Source of the DNA: Polycladomyces zharkentensis
GTDB taxonomy: Bacteria > Bacillota > Bacilli > Thermoactinomycetales > JIR-001
Direction of reading: 5' to 3'
NCBI RefSeq assembly: GCF_016938855.1
Contig: NZ_JAFHAP010000005.1
Coordinates: 1 to 64,000 of the forward strand
DNA length: 64,000 bases
Of the stretch, positions 44,041 to 52,638 are shown piece after piece. The notes beneath the pieces are model-generated. The model worked only from the letters and a program-made list of their open reading frames with translations. It had not been told where the DNA came from and made no database searches. Made by a program: the position numbers and the translations under genes. Numbering within the stretch: the stretch's first letter is position 1; each line of letters starts with the position of its first letter.

Positions 44041-44267
44041 GGCCAGCGCGACAAGTGGAACGAACCACCATTTCCAATGGCGAACCGTTGTCGTTCCCTC
44101 CTCTTCTCTCTGTCTCCCCCGTCCCGTAAAAGAAACCGCCTCATTGGCGGGTGGCTTGTTTCTATTTCTAGCATACAGAGATTCCGAATCCTCGTGAAGA
44201 GGAAGAAAGAGGAGATTTTGCGAAATCTCTCAATCATCATTTGCGGACGACACTCCGGTGAACATTT

Positions 44268-44555
44268 CAGATCAAGCCATCGTTTCCCGAGCGGATTTGG
44301 CGGTACGCCGCCGGGGACATCTTTCCAACCGGGATTCACCACTTTCATGACGATGGGAAACATCCCTTCCGGCGTCAGCCGGAGCGACCGTCCGGTGGCG
44401 CCGGAATAGGAGCGCACCACCATTTCATTTTGGTATAATGTCAAGGGGTTGGTCGATTTGTTGACCGCGATGCGGTATCCACGGAGGCACCGGCGCCCGG
44501 CACGACCCGTTCCACCACCCAAAAGCTGATCAGCATGGCAAGACGTTGCAAGACC
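44268..44555 (-). pseudogene. truncated second L,D-transpeptidase copy
   Basis: Minus-strand sequence reads YRIAVNKSTNPLTLYQNEMV, then ATGRSLRLTPEGMFPIVMKV and PGGVPPNPLGKRWLDL, closely parallel to the first 80 residues of the adjacent YkuD protein (ATGRTQSLTPEGTFTLVVKI; PNNPLGPRWLG). It ends there; the catalytic Ser-Gly-Cys half is absent. Upstream, RLAMLISFWVVERVVPGAGA in another frame looks like its signal region; one missing T (GTGGATACC for GTGGATTACC) accounts for the shift. A dead tandem duplicate. Confidence 0.7.
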
Positions 44556-44807
44556 CATTCCTACCCGATAAAAAATTGGCGGATCAACTGACGGTGTTTG
44601 TGTTTGTGTGAAAATGTAGATTTCTATAAAATGGGGAATGCTGCTGACAGATGGTGATAACGACAAAATCATCGTCTTGGTCGGGCGAACGGCGAGCGAC
44701 CATTGTAATGGCTGAAACAGAACCGGAGGAAGAGGAGACTCCCGGAAAAATGTTCACCGGTGTTATGTTTGGCTTTCAGGGTGTATAGACAAATAAGGGG
44801 GGAGTGC

Positions 44808-45173
44808 ATGAGAAAACGAAGCCGCGCGAACGTGGAGCACTATCGGTGGGGTGAGGCGTGTGACGGGTGGCATTTGGTCAAGCAACCGGAGATGAGCGTG
44901 ATCCAAGAACGGATGCCACCGGGAACGGAGGAAACAAGGCATTATCATGCGCGGGCGCGCCAGTTTTTCTTTGTGCTGTCCGGGGTCGCTACAATGGAGA
45001 TCGCTGGGCAGACGGCGGAATTGCATCCGCAGGAGGGAATCGAAGTACCGCCGGGAGTACCGCATCAGATGCAAAACCGTTCCACGCAACCGGTGGAATT
45101 TCTCGTGATCTCTCAACCGTTTGCACAGGGAGATCGGGTGATCGTTCCCGCTCGCGAATCGGAAAAAGCTTGA
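44808..45173 (+). CDS. cupin-domain protein, 121 aa
   Basis: Single small beta-barrel. Cupin motif 1: GTEETRHYHARARQFFFVLS (two His and one Glu-like metal-site pattern), motif 2: PPGVPHQMQNRSTQPVEFLV. ATG 44808 behind AAGGGGGGAG. It may bind a metal and act as a dioxygenase, isomerase or sugar-binding protein; the substrate cannot be told. It lies 78 bases upstream of the permease on the same strand, but a promoter-like AT-rich patch (TATATTATTAAACTAG) intervenes. Confidence 0.8.
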   Translation: MRKRSRANVEHYRWGEACDGWHLVKQPEMSVIQERMPPGTEETRHYHARARQFFFVLSGVATMEIAGQTAELHPQEGIEVPPGVPHQMQNRSTQPVEFLVISQPFAQGDRVIVPARESEKA

Positions 45174-45251
45174 CCCACTCGCGAAATGCGGAGTAGCATG
45201 GTTGTAGGTGTATATTATTAAACTAGTTTTAATTATTCGAAAAGAGGTGAA

Positions 45252-46658
45252 ATGATGGCAAAGGCATCGCAAGCATCCAAGGAAGACTTGCAACGGGGAT
45301 TGAAGGAGCGTCACATTCAACTGATTGCACTGGGTGGTGCCATCGGAGTCGGGCTGTTTCTCGGATCGGCGAAAGCGATTCAAACGGCGGGGCCGGCTTT
45401 GATGCTCGCTTATGTGATCGGCGGTATCGTTATTTTCTACATTATGCGGGCATTGGGCGAGTTGGCGATGTATCGGCCTGTTTCCGGCTCTTTCAGTACA
45501 TACGCTGAAGAGTTCATCGGTCCCTGGGCCGGTTTCTTCACCGGATGGACGTATTGGTTCATGTGGGTGGCCACGGGCATGGCCGAAATTACAGCAGTGG
45601 GCAAGTATGTGCAATTCTGGTTTCCTTCCGTTCCCCAATGGATACCTGCATTGGTGGCATTGATCGGCGTATATGTGGCCAATTTGATCGCGGTCCGTTT
45701 ATATGGTGAGTTTGAATTTTGGTTTGCGATGATTAAGGTGGTCACCATTTTGGCCCTGATCGGTGCCGGTTTGCTGATGATATTTACGGGATTCGGCAAT
45801 GCCGGAGAATCGGTCGGATTTTCCAACCTGTGGAGCCATCAGGGCTTTTTCCCGCATGGTATAACAGGTGTGTTGCTCGCATTGCAGATGGTGATGTTTG
45901 CCTACCTCGGTGTGGAATTGATCGGTGTGACTGCCGGTGAAGCGGAAAAACCGGAGAAAACGTTGCCGGCGGCGATCAACAAAGTGTTGTGGCGGATTTT
46001 GATCTTTTATGTCGGTGCGCTGCTTGTCATCATGTCGCTGTATCCCTGGAACCAGTTGGACAGCGAGCAAAGCCCGTTCGTCATGACCTTTGAAAAAATC
46101 GGCATTCCCGCCGCTGCGGGCATCATCAATTTCGTCGTGTTGACGGCCGCCCTGTCCTCCTGCAACAGCGGCGTTTTCTCCACGGGCCGCATGTTGTATG
46201 CGCTGGCACAAAAAAGGCAGGCGCCCTCCATCTTCAGCCGTGTGAGCAAACAGAAGGTACCGGCCAACGGATTGACTGTATCCGCCTTGGTATTGCTCGT
46301 CGGCGTACTGCTCAACTATGTGGTGCCGGAGCGGGTGTTCACTTATGTGACCAGCGTGGCAACAGTGGGGGCGATTTGGACGTGGGGTGTGATTCTGGTG
46401 GCCCACATGCGGTATCGCAAGGCGGTACGGGAAGGCCGCGTTCCGTCTGTTTCGTTCCGGATGCCGGGAGCGCCCTGGACCAATGTGTTGTCTTTGTTGT
46501 TCCTGGTGTTGGTGGTTGTTCTGCTCGGGTTTGACAAGGATACCCGCGTGGCTTTGTATGTCGCCCCGGTGTGGTTTATTCTGGTGGGCATCGGCTACGC
46601 ATTGACGCAAAAAGGCAAATCGGCTCAGACTGGAGATACGAAAGCCTCCGTTCGATGA
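45252..46658 (+). CDS. amino acid permease (APC superfamily, AAT family), 468 aa
   Basis: Proton-coupled amino acid importer with 12 predicted helices. Signature: LKERHIQLIALGGAIGVGLF near residue 17, GPALMLAYVIGGIVIFYIMR, RPVSGSFSTYA, and FAYLGVELIGVTAGEAEKPE near residue 217. These place it with GabP/ProY/AnsP/CycA-type permeases; the exact amino acid is not evident. ATG 45252 or 45255, behind AAAGAGG. It ends in a short hydrophilic tail. Expressed alone or after the cupin. Confidence 0.85.
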   Translation: MMAKASQASKEDLQRGLKERHIQLIALGGAIGVGLFLGSAKAIQTAGPALMLAYVIGGIVIFYIMRALGELAMYRPVSGSFSTYAEEFIGPWAGFFTGWTYWFMWVATGMAEITAVGKYVQFWFPSVPQWIPALVALIGVYVANLIAVRLYGEFEFWFAMIKVVTILALIGAGLLMIFTGFGNAGESVGFSNLWSHQGFFPHGITGVLLALQMVMFAYLGVELIGVTAGEAEKPEKTLPAAINKVLWRILIFYVGALLVIMSLYPWNQLDSEQSPFVMTFEKIGIPAAAGIINFVVLTAALSSCNSGVFSTGRMLYALAQKRQAPSIFSRVSKQKVPANGLTVSALVLLVGVLLNYVVPERVFTYVTSVATVGAIWTWGVILVAHMRYRKAVREGRVPSVSFRMPGAPWTNVLSLLFLVLVVVLLGFDKDTRVALYVAPVWFILVGIGYALTQKGKSAQTGDTKASVR

Positions 46659-46744
46659 GTGGAACTCCGTTTCCGTATCAGGTAAATCGATAAGGACGCA
46701 ACGTTTACCAAGGGAGCGACTGACCAAGCCCTGAGCGAAGAACC

Positions 46745-46860
46745 GGAAAGTGAAGGAATTGATTCGCGGGCATTTTCCTTTAAGCGAAGCGTCCTGCAGT
46801 TCGGAGCGATCTGCTTCCTTGCAGGGCGCAGGTGGAGCGATCCGGGAAAGCGAGAGGACC
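46745..46860 (+). repeat. dispersed repeat, copy C
   Basis: TTTAAGCGAAGCGTCCTGCA, then GCTTCCTTGCAGGGCGCAGG and TGGAGCGATCCGGGAAAGCG. This is the clearest copy of the five. It lies in the 411-base gap between the permease and the PTS regulator; the rest of the gap contains the inverted repeat CACCCTCTC..GACAGGGAGAGGG near 46900-46922 and the cre box near 47008. Confidence 0.6.
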
Positions 46861-47007
46861 AACAGATACTACCTCGGACACATTTTGTTCAGCAGTCTCA
46901 CCCTCTCCCGACAGGGAGAGGGATTTTTTCGGCATCCAAGTGCAGGAGAAGCAGCAAAAGCTGAACGAAAATCCAATCTTGTGCAAACGGATGTGTACAA
47001 TTTGTGA

Positions 47008-47021
47008 TGAAAACGCTTTCT
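47008..47021 (+). promoter_or_regulatory. catabolite-responsive element (cre) for CcpA
   Basis: TGAAAACGCTTTCT matches the cre consensus TGWAARCGYTWNCW at every position and lies 49 bases before the PTS regulator gene, just downstream of TACAAT at 46996-47001. A CcpA complex bound here would repress the operon when preferred sugars are present. Confidence 0.8.
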
Positions 47022-47069
47022 CAATTTCCATCACCTTTCATATAATAGTTCGTGAGGAAGGGGTAATCT

Positions 47070-49136
47070 ATGCAGTTGGATCAAAGAAGTTTGCGGTTAT
47101 TGCAAGAAATCATTTCTTCACCAGATGTAAGGTTTGGAGATCTGCAGCGGAAACTCACCCTTTCCCGCAGACAGATTCAATATGATCTGGAGAAGATCAA
47201 CGATTGGTTGAGTGAAAAGAACCTGCCACTCATCGAGTACGATCGGCGTCACGGTTTTGTGATTGAGAAATCCCTTTTGCATACAGTAGAGGAATTGGGA
47301 TCTTTCCAATCAGAGGAGATGTATGTTTTATCCGATGAAGAGCGTGTCAGATTCGTATTGCTCCTTTTGCTCGCGAAAAAAGAAGACTTGTCCCTGTTTC
47401 ATTTTAGCAGCGCTCTCCAAGTGAGTCGCAACACGGCGCTAAACGATGTCAAAAAAGCCAAAGCCTTCGCCGGAGAATACGGCATCGACCTCCGTTATAC
47501 CCGAAAAGAGGGTTATACACTGGATGGATTGGAATGGGACCAAAGGCGCTTGCTTGCGTCTTTGGTCCGAACCAGCCTGGCCCACGAGAATGGAGAATGG
47601 CTGCTGGGTCAAGCGCTGGGTACGGATGTAAAATGGGTAGCCATGATTCGCCAAGAACTGGAACAAATTGAACATCAGTTGCGAGTCCGGTATACAGACG
47701 AACGTTTGGCAGAGCTGGCTTACGAGATGGTCTACACCATGATCCGCATCCGAATGGGACACAGGCTGGTTAGGCCGGAGAGTGATTGGCACGAAGTGAT
47801 TTCCACTCCGGAGTATGTGGAGATCAAGAAACTCGCTCAAACGTTGCAGTTGAAAGAGGAGGAAGACTCCGCAGAATTGGCTTATTTTGCTCTTCAACTG
47901 CTTGTCACCAATGTCGTCGATACCGGTCATGAGCCGGATGCTCACAGTCAGAGGCTGATGAGGCAATCGATTGGAATGGTGGAAGAGTTTGAGAAACATG
48001 CCTGCGTCGTGTTGCAGGAAAAAGAAAAACTGGCCCGCCAAATTTTCCAACATCTACGTCCAGCCTATTTTCGCGTGAAATTTGGGTTGGAATTGGAGAA
48101 TCCTCTGCGGGATCTCATTCGGAAGGAACACGGGGAGCTTCATCACCTGGTCAAAAAGGCGATGAAGCCGTTTTGCCAACTGGTGGGGCGTCCGGTGTCC
48201 GATGATGAATGTGCGTATGTGACGATGCATTTCGGCAGTTGGCTGAGAAGGCAGGGAACGGAGCTCTCATCCCGGCCGAAAGCGGTTGTTGTTTGCCCCA
48301 AAGGGATCGCCATCTCCCAAATGCTCTTAAAAGAACTGAGAGAGATGTTTCCTGACATTCTTTTTCTGGACAGCTTGTCTGTAAGGGAATTTTACCGTTC
48401 TTCCATTTCTTATGACATCGTTTTTTCCACGGTGTTTGTAAGAACTGAGGCACTGTTATTTATTGTGAACCCAATGATTGACGAGGATGAGAAACAACGG
48501 ATTTGCAAAGAAGTTACGCAAGTTCTGTACGGAATTTCACAGACGGAACTCAATGTTCCGGCCTTGATCGAATTGATCGGCCAGTATGCCGACATTCGTG
48601 ATGATGAAGGATTGGCGAAAGCGCTTCACAGATATTTCAATACCAAATACAAAAAAAGATTGGTGAGGAAGGAGAAAGACAAACCCGTGTTGGATCAACT
48701 CATCACCGAAGAAACGGTTCAATTGGCCGACGAGGCAGAGAACTGGCAAGAGGCTGTCCGTTTCGCCTCCAAACCTCTTCTTGAGAATGGATCGATTGAG
48801 CCGTCCTATGTTGAGGCGATGATCCGCTCCATTCGAGAAACCGGACCTTACGTGGTGATCACGCCCAAAGTCGCCATTCCTCACGCCCGGCCGGAAGAAG
48901 GAGTCAACATGTTGTCCATGAGCCTCCTTCGTTTGAAAAAAAGCGTGCTGTTTGGCGAAGATAAGCCGGTTCACCTTATTATCGTACTGGCCGCCACCGA
49001 TGATGAATCCCATTTGAGAGCACTCGCCCAATTGACGGAACTGTTGTCACGGGAAGAAAACATTGATCAACTGATCCGATCTGGAGAAAAAGCGGATGTT
49101 ATGAAATTGATCCATCATTATTCGAAAGGAGAATGA
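47070..49136 (+). CDS. BglG/MtlR-type PTS regulator with EIIB and EIIA domains, 688 aa
   Basis: Multi-domain transcription factor controlled by PTS phosphorylation. Order: N-terminal HTH (residues 1-60, FGDLQRKLTLSRRQIQYDLE), a second Mga-like HTH (about 85-165, LQVSRNTALNDVKKAKAFA), PRD1 and PRD2 (about 180-400; the second with MKPFCQLVGRPVSDDECAYV), an EIIB-like domain (about 405-490, VVVCPKGIAISQMLLKELRE, no clear Cys loop beyond VCPKG), and an EIIA domain (545-685) with phospho-His region VVITPKVAIPHARPEEGVNM. The adjacent EIIB and EIIC are of the ascorbate type, and no separate EIIA gene is present, so the fused EIIA may also serve transport. The start follows GAGGAAGGGG. The cre box lies upstream. 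Confidence 0.85.
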   Translation: MQLDQRSLRLLQEIISSPDVRFGDLQRKLTLSRRQIQYDLEKINDWLSEKNLPLIEYDRRHGFVIEKSLLHTVEELGSFQSEEMYVLSDEERVRFVLLLLLAKKEDLSLFHFSSALQVSRNTALNDVKKAKAFAGEYGIDLRYTRKEGYTLDGLEWDQRRLLASLVRTSLAHENGEWLLGQALGTDVKWVAMIRQELEQIEHQLRVRYTDERLAELAYEMVYTMIRIRMGHRLVRPESDWHEVISTPEYVEIKKLAQTLQLKEEEDSAELAYFALQLLVTNVVDTGHEPDAHSQRLMRQSIGMVEEFEKHACVVLQEKEKLARQIFQHLRPAYFRVKFGLELENPLRDLIRKEHGELHHLVKKAMKPFCQLVGRPVSDDECAYVTMHFGSWLRRQGTELSSRPKAVVVCPKGIAISQMLLKELREMFPDILFLDSLSVREFYRSSISYDIVFSTVFVRTEALLFIVNPMIDEDEKQRICKEVTQVLYGISQTELNVPALIELIGQYADIRDDEGLAKALHRYFNTKYKKRLVRKEKDKPVLDQLITEETVQLADEAENWQEAVRFASKPLLENGSIEPSYVEAMIRSIRETGPYVVITPKVAIPHARPEEGVNMLSMSLLRLKKSVLFGEDKPVHLIIVLAATDDESHLRALAQLTELLSREENIDQLIRSGEKADVMKLIHHYSKGE

Positions 49137-49140
49137 GAAA

Positions 49141-49404
49141 ATGAAAATTTTGGTTGTATGCGGAAATGGTCTGGGCAGCAGTTTCATCTTGGAGTTGAAT
49201 GTGAAAAAAGCGCTTGCCGAACTCGGAAAAGAAGCCGTCGTCGAACATACGGATCTGGCGACGGCGCGCACGGAAAAGGCGGATCTTTTTATCGGGGCCA
49301 AAGACATCATTCATGGCTTGGACGATGGGACACGGAACATCATCGCTTTGGACAACATCATGAATATAGGGGAAATAAAGGAGAAACTCACTCCATATTC
49401 ATGA
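49141..49404 (+). CDS. ulaB: PTS ascorbate-type EIIB
   Basis: 87 residues. The phosphocysteine loop is at the start: LVVCGNGLGSSFILELNVKK. The C-terminal DLFIGAKDIIHGLDDGTRNI and DNIMNIGEIKEKL are as in UlaB. It receives phosphate from an EIIA and passes it to the sugar carried by the EIIC next door. ATG four bases after the regulator's stop, behind AAAGGAG, so the operon is tight. Confidence 0.85.
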   Translation: MKILVVCGNGLGSSFILELNVKKALAELGKEAVVEHTDLATARTEKADLFIGAKDIIHGLDDGTRNIIALDNIMNIGEIKEKLTPYS

Positions 49405-49444
49405 AGTGAAGCTTTTGAAGCAGAGGAGAAGGGAGCATGTCCTT

Positions 49445-50704
49445 ATGTTTGACCTGATAATGAAAGACATTTTGGGAACCCCGGCCATTCTGGTTGGTCT
49501 ATTTGCACTGATCGGCCTAATCTTGCAGAAAAAGGGAGTGGCCGACATCATCGCCGGTACGCTGAAGACCATCATGGGATTTGTGATCATCGGCGCAGGG
49601 GCAAACGTGATTATCAGTACACTGGACATTTTCGGGAAAATGTTTCACAAAGCGTTTCACCTTTCCGGGGTGATCCCCAATAACGAGGCCATCGTTGCGG
49701 TGGCCCAGCACTCATTTGGCATGGAAACCGCCCTTATCATGGTGTTTGGGATGGTCGTCAACATCTTGCTCGCCCGGTTTACACGATTGAAGTATATTTT
49801 TCTCACCGGGCATCATACGATGTTTATGGCCTGTCTGATCGGGGTGATCCTGTCGACAGGCGGTTTAAAAGGAGCCGATCTTGTCATCATCGGTTCTGTA
49901 TTATTGGGTTTGTGCATGGTTCTGTTTCCGGCTTTGTTACAACCTTATGTCAAACAAATCACCAACAGCGACGACTTTGCGGTGGGGCATTTCGGGTCAC
50001 TCGGTTACTTTGTCGCGGGAACGATCGGAAAATATTTTGGCAATAAAGAAAATTCAACGGAGAACATCAAGGTTCCGAAGCAACTCAGTTTTTTACGCGA
50101 CACTTCGGTGGCTGTATCTTTGACCATGACCATTCTCTTTGTCATCGTGGCGTTCTTTGCCGGTCAGTCGTTTATCGAAAGCCAGCTTTCGGGTGGAACC
50201 AACTTTATCGTTTACTCGCTGATCCAGGCCATCACTTTTGCTGCAGGTGTGTATATCGTTCTGGCCGGTGTTCGCATCCTGATTGCGGAGATTGTACCGG
50301 CGTTTAAAGGGATTGCGGATCAGATTGTGCCCAATGCCAAACCGGCACTCGACTGTCCGACTGTTTTTCCTTTTGCACCCAACGCGGTGATCATCGGCTT
50401 CATCATGAGCTTTCTGGCCGGATTGATCAGCATGTTTTTGCTGCCTGCGTTCGGGCTTGCCGTGATCGTTCCCGGATTGGTACCGCATTTCTTTACCGGT
50501 GCGACAGCGGGTGTGTTTGGAAATGCGACCGGCGGAAGGCGTGGAGCGATACTTGGAGCGTTTGCCAACGGCCTGCTGATCAGTTTTCTTCCGGCTCTGC
50601 TGTTGCCGCTTCTGGGGACCCTTGGCTTTGAGAAGACGACCTTCGGTGATTCTGACTTCGGAGTGGTCGGCTTGATCCTCGGCTTTATCATGAGATTGTT
50701 CTAA
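49445..50704 (+). CDS. ulaA: PTS ascorbate-type EIIC (UlaA family), 419 aa
   Basis: Membrane transporter of the EIIC-UlaA family with 10-11 helices. ATG 49445 lies nine bases after AAGGGAG; an in-frame start at 49406 has no such site. Features: ILGTPAILVGLFALIGLILQ, IMGFVIIGAGANVI, the conserved VAQHSFGMETALIMVFGMVV, FLTGHHTMFMA, and GATAGVFGNATGGRRGAILG near the end. No ulaD/E/F/G catabolic genes are present in the window, so the sugar may not be ascorbate or its catabolic genes lie elsewhere. Confidence 0.85.
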   Translation: MFDLIMKDILGTPAILVGLFALIGLILQKKGVADIIAGTLKTIMGFVIIGAGANVIISTLDIFGKMFHKAFHLSGVIPNNEAIVAVAQHSFGMETALIMVFGMVVNILLARFTRLKYIFLTGHHTMFMACLIGVILSTGGLKGADLVIIGSVLLGLCMVLFPALLQPYVKQITNSDDFAVGHFGSLGYFVAGTIGKYFGNKENSTENIKVPKQLSFLRDTSVAVSLTMTILFVIVAFFAGQSFIESQLSGGTNFIVYSLIQAITFAAGVYIVLAGVRILIAEIVPAFKGIADQIVPNAKPALDCPTVFPFAPNAVIIGFIMSFLAGLISMFLLPAFGLAVIVPGLVPHFFTGATAGVFGNATGGRRGAILGAFANGLLISFLPALLLPLLGTLGFEKTTFGDSDFGVVGLILGFIMRLF

Positions 50705-50711
50705 AACCGGT

Positions 50712-50741
50712 AGACCCTTCCGTTGATGGCAAGGGTCTTTA
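50712..50741 (+). terminator. terminator of the PTS operon
   Basis: AGACCCTT / AAGGGTCT stem with loop CCGTTGATGGC, followed by TTAT, eight bases after ulaA. Confidence 0.7.
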
Positions 50742-50763
50742 TCATGGAGTAAGTTGCTTTGGA

Positions 50764-51133
50764 CCTATGAAGAGCGAGCGGGAAAACCCTGCCCTTCAGG
50801 ATTGGGATGAAAGCGAGCGTCGGACGCGGGAGGCTTAGTTCCTATCGCGTCCGATATCATTTGGGTACTATCGAGTCGAGAAGTTAGAAAAACAAAACAA
50901 CTATGCGAGCGAAAACTCGTTACGAAAATCACCGGGCTTGGACGAAGCCATCGTGGATGGATGTGGGTTGCCACACCGGATGAAGGAGAAGGCCTCCGGT
51001 ATTTCATCCGTGTGGAGCAAGTCACGGGTCAAAGAAGAAATAAGGAGAGCGATCCACTGCATAACGGATGGGGGGAGGATGTCGAGGAGACAACCTCCCT
51101 GAACCCCGCTTTCGCCGTCCGGCGGGGTTTTTT
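50764..51133 (+). ncRNA. candidate structured non-coding RNA or transposon-derived RNA
   Basis: A gene-free stretch with three strong elements in a row: a 9-bp perfect stem TCGGACGCG / CGCGTCCGA (50820-50854), a long hairpin CCACACCGGATGAA / TTCATCCGTGTGG with one bulge (50971-51015), and a terminator AACCCCGC / GCGGGGTT with T6 (51102-51133). The first part (CCTGCCCTTCAGGATTGGGA) faintly resembles the ends of IS605-type elements, so it could be a relic of one. No encoded protein fits these bases. Promoter not identified. Confidence 0.4.
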
Positions 51134-51176
51134 GATGGCGAGAGGAAATAGGGTCATCACACCAAAAAATATCATC

Positions 51177-51431
51177 ATGAAACAGAAAATAAGGGGAGAG
51201 TTCCGGATTGCCGATCGGTATGACCAAAACCCCTACCGAACAATCTGCCGTCGTCGATTTGAGATGGATTCAGGAGGGATCTCCTTGCGGATCACGGGAT
51301 TAGACGTTCCGGCAAATTGTCATTTTGACCATGCGAAGAGAGTAATCGAGCAGTGCTGTCGAGAGGAAGGGCTTCAGATTACTTTGAAGGAACCTATCGT
51401 CTTATCCAGGTTCTACCCATTGGCATTTTAG
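51177..51431 (+). pseudogene. chimeric fragment containing the start of the methyltransferase gene
   Basis: 51203-51238 is identical over 36 bases to 51667-51702 inside the methyltransferase gene (RIADRYDQNPYR). After this the sequence departs and an open frame continues with GGISLRITGLDVPANCHFDH, then IEQCCREEGLQITLKEPIVL, to a stop at 51431. So the beginning of the gene has been copied in front of unrelated coding-like sequence. A second short frame follows at 51454-51567 (TTG; EVTIWPIKNLVQKSRKSEWI), also without known relatives. None is likely functional. Confidence 0.4.
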
Positions 51432-51646
51432 GAAAGGAAGGGAACGTGGAACATTGGAAGTGACAATTTGGCCGATAAAGAATCTCGTTCAAAAGAGTCG
51501 GAAAAGCGAATGGATCGAAGAGGCCATTCAACGGCTGAAGCAATCGTTTGAAAGTCGGCTCAAGTAAATTTCAAGAGAATGGGATAACCGTGTGGGGAAC
51601 TCCGGGACAGAGATTGAGCAACCAAACAATGAAAGGGGAGAGCCGT

Positions 51647-52405
51647 ATGAGAGTGACGGATTATGCCCGGATTGCCGATCGGTATGACCAAAACCCCTAC
51701 CGGCAACAAATCGAACCCGATGAGGATTTGAAACGGTATCTGAACCAACACCCGGACCGGAGATGGCGTGTGTTGGATCTGGCATGCGGGACGGGACTGT
51801 ATTTGGAGAAGCAAGTACAGGCGTTTTCTTCCCAGCTTGTTGACTGGCACGGGTTGGATGCCTCGCAGGAGATGCTGAATCATGCCGAAAAAAGGGTTCC
51901 CCACGCGAAACTGGTTCGGGGATGGGCGGAAAAGATGCCTTATGAGTCGGAAAGTTTCGATGTCGTGGTGAACAATTACGCGTTTCATCATTTCACCCGA
52001 AAGGAAGAGGTAATGGATGAGGTAACTCGCGTGTTAAGGAAAAACGGGCTGTTCAAAATGTGGAACATTGCCGTTCAAGAAATGGCGCGATGGTGGGTGT
52101 ATCAATACTTTCCTTCCGCCCGGTTGGTGGACGAGGAGCGCTTTTGGCCGAAAGACCGGATTTATACCGAATGTTCCGCCAGGGGGTTTCAGGTGGAACT
52201 GTATGTCCACTATCAAATGGTCCTCAAACCGTTGGCCGAATGTGTCCAACATGCCCGCAATCGGGATATTTCCGTTCTGACGTTGATCGATGATCGGGAA
52301 TATCAAGAGGGGTTGGACAGACTGGAACGGGAGTTTCAGGACCGACCGGAAGCCGCCATCGTCCAAGAGTTTGCGGAGCTGTGTTGTCTCGCTGTCAAAC
52401 GGTAA
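51647..52405 (+). CDS. class I SAM-dependent methyltransferase, 252 aa
   Basis: Methyltransf_11/25-type fold. SAM-binding motif I VLDLACGTGLYLEK near residue 44, motif II acidic LDASQEMLNHAEKRV, and motif III-like ESESFDVVVNNYAFHH. The C-terminal part (about 150-252) is helical and contains MARWWVYQYFPSARLVDEER. ATG 51647 behind AGGGGAG. Substrate unknown. Its N-terminal DYARIADRYDQNPYR region is duplicated 460 bases upstream. A modest terminator-like hairpin (CCCCG / CGGGG, T5) at about 52542-52571 lies between it and the next gene. Confidence 0.8.
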   Translation: MRVTDYARIADRYDQNPYRQQIEPDEDLKRYLNQHPDRRWRVLDLACGTGLYLEKQVQAFSSQLVDWHGLDASQEMLNHAEKRVPHAKLVRGWAEKMPYESESFDVVVNNYAFHHFTRKEEVMDEVTRVLRKNGLFKMWNIAVQEMARWWVYQYFPSARLVDEERFWPKDRIYTECSARGFQVELYVHYQMVLKPLAECVQHARNRDISVLTLIDDREYQEGLDRLEREFQDRPEAAIVQEFAELCCLAVKR

Positions 52406-52541
52406 ACTGAGGCGCCTCGTCAGTTGAAGTGTTTGGTTCATTTGTCGGTTCAAAAGAGGAATCCCCCATATGGAGAAAAAGATTCAGGTGATTGATTTGA
52501 CGGGATGGAGTATGTCCCCTTCAACATTCTTTCATCCATCA

Positions 52542-52571
52542 CCCCGTTTTGGCCGTTCGGCGGGGATTTTT
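52542..52571 (+). terminator. probable terminator
   Basis: CCCCG (52542) pairs with CGGGG (52561) across a 14-base loop and is followed by ATTTTTAT. The stem is short, so strength is moderate. Confidence 0.5.
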
Positions 52572-52638
52572 ATATCCAGTCATGACATGTTATTGTATAA
52601 AATAAAATGAAAAGTCAATCTTCAAAGGAGGGGAACCG

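Noticed and set aside
43168-44409. Plus-strand open frame opposite the L,D-transpeptidase
   Set aside because: Shadow of the YkuD/SH3 gene; no motif of its own.
50764-50900. Definite IS605 left or right end
   Set aside because: Only a faint resemblance to such ends; no subterminal hairpin pair or transposase, so kept only as a possibility for the structured region.
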